A stretch of 64,000 nucleotides of DNA from Tetradesmus obliquus. Taxonomy: Eukaryota > Chlorophyta > Chlorophyceae > Sphaeropleales > Scenedesmaceae. The notes below the pieces were generated by a model. That model did not search any database, was not told the DNA's origin, and worked only from the letters and a program-made list of their open reading frames with translations. Both the position numbers and the translations under genes were made by a program. Below, one piece after another: positions 59,073-64,000 of this stretch. How positions within the stretch are numbered: the stretch's first letter is position 1; each line of letters begins with the position of its first letter. Location of the stretch: contig CP126196.1 of NCBI GenBank assembly GCA_030272155.1, forward strand, positions 1,984,001 through 2,048,000. Reading direction: 5' to 3'.

Positions 59073-59928
59073 AGACGGTGCTGCTGCTGCTGCTGCTGTC
59101 AAGGCCAATGTTCCTGCAGAAGAGGTCCCCAAGCTGCAGGCACTGGCACAGCAGCTGGAGCAGGAGCTGCACAGCCACATCCTCAGCAGCAGCACCAGCA
59201 GCAGCAGCAGACACGCAGCAGCAGCTGCTGCTGCTGCTGCTGGTGGTGGCCGGCCCGGTTCAGGCAGCAGTGGCAGTGCAGTGGCTGACTACAAGAGGCA
59301 GGCGCGCATGCTGTGCACCGGGCTGCGCTACCCTGACGGCATTGCACAGGAGCTGCTGGCAGGATCAAGGGCGCCCAAAGAGGTGATCATGGCACACTTT
59401 TTGTCATTTGTCTGGTAGATGCACTTCACCTTGCATATCGGGTTTGTTTGTTGAACGGACGTGCTGTGCACTGGGCTGCGCTACGCTGACGGTATTCTTA
59501 GGGAGTTGTCAGCGGGTCGCCATTCTACACGAGCAGTCACACTCGAACGCAGTTGTGCTGCCGTCTATGATTCAAATCCTACGCTTCACTATTCACCAAT
59601 ATACATAACTGTTGTGATAACTATACTAATATCGTTTGTGCAGGTGGTTGGCCTGGATGCGCTGTCGCTCGCGCCAGCCGCAGCGCAGCAGGCGCTGCAG
59701 CGCCGCCGCGAGGAGCAGCGCCGCAGCGAAGCAGTGTGGGAGCAACTCATGTCAGACAGTGTAGGGGGCGGCGGCACACATGTGGTGCAGACAAAGTGCC
59801 CGCAGTGTGGCCATGGGAAGGCGCAGGTGCATACGATCCTGAGCGGCGGCACGTATGCGCAGGAGCGGGAGACGATCCAGAAGTATGTGTGCCAGGGGTG
59901 CAACTTCACGTGGCGCAGCGATAACTGA
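51528..59928 (+). CDS. HsdR-like SF2 translocase fused to TFIIS
   Basis: Ten exons (51528-51677, 51799-52092, 52624-52723, 53078-54595, 54838-55930, 56272-56325, 56654-56889, 57169-57481, 57840-59382, 59644-59928) are phase-consistent and give 1861 residues. The first two thirds carry motifs of type I restriction R subunits: Walker A QHSAGSGKS (129-135 core), VLVVNDRLQLDQQL, VILTTIQKL, IIADEAHRHH (DEAH 280-283), YFGFTATPG (~378), LVVCSKFETGYDDPRL, VQVLGRINRP (~1079) and VVDFVNSVGAIREAF. No N-terminal nuclease was found. From about 1525 on come TFIIS domain I (LRRLQLWPVTAELL ... LASQVVAQWKALL), domain II (YKRQARMLCTGLRYPDGIA) and a Cys4 zinc ribbon (KCPQCG ... VCQGCNFTWR). A Pol II-linked translocase is inference. 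Long Gln/Ala/Ser runs separate the parts. TFIIS might also start separately at the ATG near 57948. Confidence 0.8.
51895..51945 (+). repeat. (TGC)n tract read as poly-Cys within exon 2 (helicase gene)
   Basis: The frame between LWLHFFP and VDAVVQLVQAV stays open through a TGC run and would code about 12 Cys. Elsewhere in the window such runs are intronic and abut acceptors (here CTACCAG at 51943-51949), but no in-phase donor was found, so the run may truly be translated or the upstream exon may be mis-set. Confidence 0.6.
52255..52401. repeat. Inverted/direct 16-bp repeat around telomere-like motif, in intron
   Basis: CGTGGCTGCCATCTAT occurs at 52255-52270, in inverted form at 52304-52319 and directly again at 52386-52401. 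The second and third copies could form a hairpin whose loop (52340-52380) is GCCTAACCCTA-type repeats. The whole lies in the intron after the Walker A exon. Confidence 0.85.
53448..53530 (+). repeat. Coding (CAG)n: poly-Ser then poly-Gln (helicase gene)
   Basis: Two long CAG runs in different frames follow the DEAH motif, coding Ser (AGC) and then Gln (CAG). A third (53620-53650) directly precedes YVTYFGFTATP. They sit in loops between helicase motifs. Confidence 0.9.
54775..54808. repeat. (CCTG)n tetranucleotide repeat
   Basis: About eight CCTG/GCCT units in the intron between the 53078-54595 and 54838-55930 exons. Confidence 0.95.
56960..57240 (+). repeat. Exon-edge copies in the intron between exons 7 and 8 (helicase gene)
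   Basis: AGCTTCTGCACGGGTGG (56979-56995) repeats the donor edge of the previous exon (56877-56893). GGCTGCGCCAGCATCAGGCC through ACCCGGCTGCTTGAGG (57067-57117) repeats the acceptor-side part of the next exon (57183-57233). Confidence 0.85.
57430..57605 (+). repeat. Copy of exon 8 donor edge (helicase gene)
   Basis: GCAGTGGAGGATGACCTGGC through CTGCAGCTGCTGC and CGGTGAGCAT (57432-57490) recurs at 57545-57603 with about four changes and a functional-looking GTGAGC donor. Confidence 0.95.
59015..59070 (+). repeat. Coding (CAG)n, about 18 Gln codons, in the TFIIS part
   Basis: An uninterrupted poly-Gln run sits inside what corresponds to TFIIS domain II, between HRGKVL and KDGAAA. Confidence 0.95.
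59308..59520 (+). repeat. Copy of exon 9 donor edge (helicase-TFIIS gene)
   Basis: CATGCTGTGCACCGGGCTGCG with the following TACCCTGACGG (59308-59350) recurs at 59459-59513 as CGTGCTGTGCACTGGGCTGC, diverging at its 3' side. Confidence 0.9.
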
Positions 59929-61099
59929 TGTGTGCAGTGGCAAAGTGATGTGAGGAGTTACGAGTAGTGTGCGCAGGGACAACTTTTATGTGCAGTTACG
60001 AGTAGTGTGCGCAGTGACAACTGATGTTCACAGTGACATGCGCAACAAGGGTACAGGTGTTTGAGAGAGCGACACAGGAGGTGATGCATTGGACTGGACA
60101 GCGGAGACAGCTGCCGCAGTGGAGCCGGTGACGTAGCATTTGTGACGTCTGCAGAGAGACAGCTGGGGTGGTGACAGCTGACATTCTGACAGCGCGATGT
60201 AGTGACACCTGTTGGAGTGTGACTGCTGTAATGGCGCCTGGTTCTGACAGTCTCGCGTGGCGCAGTGGCTGCTGGTGTAGTAACAGTGACATAGTGACAT
60301 CTGGCGGTGGCAGTCGTTAGTGACATTGTCAGCAGGCATTTTGACTGCCAGTGTGTCGCAGTGACACATGGCATCGTGACAGCCAGTGCATGCACCAAGT
60401 GCCACTGCGCAGTGCCAGCTGATGTGTAGCAGTGGCTGCTGGTGTAGTGACACCTGACTGGAGATGACAGTAGTTGAGAGGGGCTGTGTTTTTGGGAATT
60501 CAACCGAGGTTGGCTACCAGCTGCTATGAGGGGTGAGAGAGTGGCGTAGGCTACAACGTTGGATTACGCCTGGCGTAACTAACTTGCTACGTCACGTAGT
60601 TTTTATGGCTGCATCAATGCTGCGGGCTGAGCAAGCGCAAAGCGTGCGTTGCTGCTGCAACAGCAGCACGCCGCGTTTGATGTACATTTACACTCATGTC
60701 GCATGCTGCTGTGTATCACCAGCACATTCAATGTGCAGCATGCGCATACAGTATTGCCAATTTTGGCGTCATAAAGTCTGTGTATGGGTTGAGCATCACC
60801 TGGCTGCCAGCAGCACCATCTAGGTAAACCTAGTCACCGCTTTCCACAAACGGCCGGCAGTGACGAGGCAACTTTCCTTGTGACAAGGCCGACACTGCAC
60901 GTGCATGTGCGCGAGACAAGCACCATGCACTGCAGATGGTCTGCCGCAGACTGCAGTTGGCAACTGCAGCTGAGCTGCTGGAAGTATTCAGCCTGTTGCA
61001 CTCATAAACCATGTCCACCATGTCAACCCGTAAGTTACCATGGCATCAATGTGCCTCAAAGGTTGTATTTTAAACTGGTCAACCGCCTGCAATCCTACG
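59929..61099. other. 3' flank with degenerate GTGACA-rich repeats
   Basis: From about 59935 to 60480 the words AGTGACA, GTGACAACTGATG and GAGTTACGAGTAGTGTGCGCAG recur irregularly, for example the last at 59956-59978 and 59998-60019. It looks like an old decayed minisatellite. The remainder (60500-61099) holds no supported exon and includes the 3' end of the minus-strand membrane-protein gene. Confidence 0.6.
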
Positions 61100-62735
61100 C
61101 TACTGGTACCTGTACCCCAGCGCTGCCACGTACACCACCAACATCACACCAGCCACTGCCAACCCCCACAGCACCAGCTGCAGCCGCTCCTGCCGTCTTG
61201 ATTTGAATTGATATAACAGCTGCCCAAAGAACACCAGGCAGCTCACGTCGCCTGCCACCAACATGACATCTCGCGCATTCACGGTGTGAACTCCCGGTAT
61301 GAACAGCCCCCACAGCACTCGCTCTTTCAGTGCTAACGATATGTGCACGCAGTTTACGGCGAGACCTAGCAGAGGGCCTAGCGGCTGTAGGTCTTTGAAG
61401 TTGCTTCTGTCTAGAAGCTGGTAGATCAAGTAGGCTGGCAGCAGCTCTGTGAGCTGGAAGAAGAGCTGGGAGGGCAGCATGGTGTAGAACCTGTCGTTTA
61501 TGTAGTTCCAGGTGGCCCACGCGCCCTGCAGGGATAAAATGGCAGCAGTAAGAGTAGCAGCGGCAGCAACGGCAGACGTCAACAGGTGCGCATGGTCCTG
61601 GGTTGCTGGTAGTGCACGACCACACCTGCGCTGCCTTAGCTGCGTGGCATGCTATGAAGTATAATCAGAATTCAAGCGTCAGCAAAGCTGGACCCCATGC
61701 CAACAACTCACGTAGAACAGTGGGTAGAACGACAGCAGTGCTGGCACCAGCGCTTGATAGCTCAGCCGGCCAGCCCTGAACAGCAGCAGTATGCGCTGCA
61801 TGGCCACCCCCAGCGCGTTGACCCACACAAAGCTCCAGCCGCACAGCAGCACTGTGGCTGCCTCGAGATTGAAGTACACCGACTTGTAGCCTGCAGGAAT
61901 GCGGCGTGCACTTGTTGCCTGTTACAGCATCTGGTGTGACTTGAATAGCAAACAGCTGCGCGACTTTGGCATCCAAGCGGCAACTGCTGCTGCTGCTGCT
62001 GCTGCAAGTGCAACGAGGCTGACGTAGGTAGCAGCACAAGAAGGACACTGCTGAAGTGACAGTGTCGTCCGTCACAGATAAGCGTACTGCATGTGTTGCA
62101 TATGCTGCACAAAGGATGGCATCCCTTCCTGCTAGCAGTATGCCACAGCTCACAGCACACACCACTATGCTGCTCCTTTAATGCCATGGCTGCTTCAGCT
62201 GCTGACTCTGAATTAACATGCATCCTGCAATGGTACGCTCTCGCGGGACAGTCCTGCAAGCATCTCAATGAACAGGCCTATTGTCCTGCAAGCATTACAA
62301 TGAAGGGGCCTAATGCCCTGCAAGATTGACAGTGAAGAGTCCTAATATCCTGCAAGCATTGCAATGAAGAGGCCTACCTCCTGCTCCATGTCGCCCCTTG
62401 AAGCGCCCATCCCAACAGTCACACGTGCACGTGTCCCTGTCTACTGCTTTGCCCTCGCCTGCCTCTACTGATGTAACATATATGCCCAAGCACAGCACTG
62501 CCACGGGTACCAGGGGTGCCAGCAGCACGCCTAGTCCCCACAGCATGTGCCATGCTAGCTGCTGCGCTCCTGCTGCACCAGCAGCACTGCCCAAGGGGCT
62601 AGCCCTAGCTGTTGTGTCTGCTGCTGATGGCTTGCCCTGGCTGTCTTCGTCTGCTTCTTCTATGTGGGAGTGCACTGGCAGCAGATCCTGCTGGCTGCCG
62701 GACCCTCGCAGGAAGGCCGGGAGCGTTTTCCGCAT
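61100..62735 (-). CDS. Multi-span membrane protein, family not recognised
   Basis: Three minus-strand exons (62735-62378, 61890-61712, 61525-61100) are phase-consistent and give 320 residues. Residues 1-60 are acidic and polar (HSHIEEADEDSQGK), then a first span (MLWGLGVLLAPLVPVAVLCL), a short loop with three Cys and CWDGRFKG, and further hydrophobic segments (TVLLCGWSFVWVNALGVAMQ; ALVPALLSFYPLFYGAWATW; LFFQLTELLPAYLIYQLL; DVSCLVFFGQLLYQF; LVLWGLAVAGVMLVVYVAAL), about six to seven spans in all. The motif GYKSVYFNLEAATV and NYINDRFYTMLPSQ look like conserved landmarks. No signal peptide or catalytic motif is evident, so the membrane is unknown. Transcription is toward the convergent helicase-TFIIS gene. 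Confidence 0.7.
62250..62377 (-). repeat. ~36-bp repeats starting at the donor of intron 1 (membrane protein)
   Basis: Reading the minus strand, the intron opens with GTAGGCCTCTTCATTGCAATG then CTTGCAGGA, and this unit returns three more times, slightly diverged, down to 62250. Each unit starts with a donor-like GTAGGCC or TTAGGCC and ends with CTTGCAGG, an acceptor-like word. Confidence 0.85.
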
Positions 62736-63964
62736 GAACAAAGCTGTTGACAGCCAGACCTGCTGCTGCTTATGCCCAGCGGGCTGTGCCGGCTGAACAG
62801 TTCACTGCTTTCCGATGAAATTAAGTCTTGAACCGTAAAGATGTTGCTATCACTCCTGGATCGGTGTACACTGGTGTCCGGTGGGTGGTGCAAGCAGACG
62901 TGTCCGTATGCTGGGCCGATTCAAATCCTGATCGAGCGAAACGACAGCTCAGCTCAAAAACAGAAAACCCAGACGCTGGTGACAATCTTATCGGCATAGT
63001 CCTCTTGCCTGAACGCAGCGCTGTGCTTAACCCCGCTGCCATCAAGGTGACACCATTGAATCAAAGAACCCCAACAGGTTTACATTTTGAACAGTGCGTT
63101 TTGGCACCTGCAGCCCACATGACCAGCATTTGATTGAAATTTGACAATGAAACCAACGCCACACTGCTATGCAGGGTGCTGGGCGCAGGCTGGAAGTGAC
63201 AGTGCCACGCAACCTGGCAGCACCAACACTGGTACTCCTATGTTCTGCAGCCATATGCTAACATAATGATGGATGTTTTGAAACTAGACAAAGCAATGCG
63301 ATGACATGGCCGTATGGAAGCCATACAGGTTGTGGCATGGTGTGCTGTGGCTGCCCAACAGCATACAGTATCTGCTTCAGCGTGGTGATTTGAGAAGTGC
63401 TCATGTTAAGCTGCTGTGCGAAATTCCTAATCTTGATGGTGCTGATACAAACGTTGGGCCAAAAAAAGGGTTCGAGGCCCTGATAGGATTATTGTCATCG
63501 CACCAAGCTCATTGCACTGTCAGCTGATACACTTGGCGGGAAGAGTGAGCGGTGACAACAGTGGTTGTGCAGCCACATTTACGCCAGATTATTTGAATCA
63601 GATTAATTTGATAACGTAAGGCATGCCATTGTATGTGCGGACGAACGCTGAGGCCCTAACGACTGGATCACGCAAGCACCAAGCCGGCATTGAGCGCAGC
63701 TGTGTCCTGCAAACGTCATGTTGCCGTTTGAAACGTTGATAAGCATTTCAGTGTTGACATTTGTCGCCACCCGTACGCTAGCAGAGCCAATCAACTTCCA
63801 GTGAGTGCACCTGCTTTGCAGGCTTGGACAGCAAAGCATTTGCACACAGGCATTGTAGGCATGACTTTTCACACCTGCCGCTGTTCGTGTCACCAGATAC
63901 AACAACTATCATGGAGACGAACATCCAGTGACGGTCACAGGTAGACAAAACAGGATTCTGCAGT

Positions 63965-64000
<36 letters not shown>
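62736..64000. other. Distal interval, no supported gene
   Basis: Holds the promoter of the membrane-protein gene. A plus-strand open stretch at 63306-63527 (RLWHGVLWLPNSIQYLLQRG) has no recognisable family. The window ends in a (CAG)n run. Confidence 0.45.
63965..64000. repeat. (CAG)n run at window end
   Basis: At least 12 CAG triplets continue to the end of the window; its frame and whether it is exonic cannot be judged. Confidence 0.9.

Noticed and set aside
1..64000. tRNA, rRNA, snoRNA or riboswitch
   Set aside because: No cloverleaf, rRNA core or box C/D pattern was recognised by eye; a covariance-model scan would be needed to exclude small RNAs in introns.

Overview
This is a nuclear segment of a green alga. 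The evidence is mutually consistent: spliced genes with GTGAGT-type donors and CTGCAG-type acceptors on both strands, a plastid ribosomal protein gene, TIC110 (plastid protein import), a plastid-type S-adenosylmethionine carrier, moderately high GC, and very many CAG/CTG trinucleotide runs both in exons (poly-Gln, poly-Ala, poly-Ser) and in introns. A chlorophycean such as a Scenedesmus/Tetradesmus-like alga is the most likely source; that placement is inference from sequence style, not from a search. No tRNA, rRNA, CRISPR array or bacterial operon was seen.

Layout on the + strand: 3' end of plastid RPL15 (7-1044); a 1415-residue ankyrin/RING E3 ligase of the plant XB3/XBAT type (2014-9720); an alpha-1,6-fucosyltransferase of the FUT8/NodZ type (10344-14200); a small secreted, tail-anchored or GPI-type protein (15052-16177); a C2-domain/Gln-rich protein (20159-25243); a plastid/mitochondrial SAM carrier (30232-34293); and a very large gene (51528-59928) that joins an HsdR-like SF2 translocase to all three domains of transcription elongation factor TFIIS. 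On the - strand: a small single-span, probably mitochondrial protein (19652-18073), TIC110 in 19 exons (48301-37275), a DUF861-type cupin (51240-49707) and a multi-span membrane protein (62735-61100). Two head-to-head gene pairs share short intergenic regions (19653-20158 and 51241-51527). About 5 kb (25244-30231) and 3 kb (34294-37274) hold no gene I can support apart from minisatellites and a possible retroelement fragment.

Most spliced models are phase-consistent from start codon to stop, which was used as an internal check. Two things stand out. First, the HsdR-like helicase-TFIIS fusion. Second, a structural habit of this genome: short segments that straddle an exon boundary (donor side, acceptor side, or the stop codon) have been tandemly copied into the neighbouring intron or 3' flank. 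I count about 25 affected exon edges in six genes, with one to four extra copies each. These explain much of the intron length and leave arrays of decoy splice sites.
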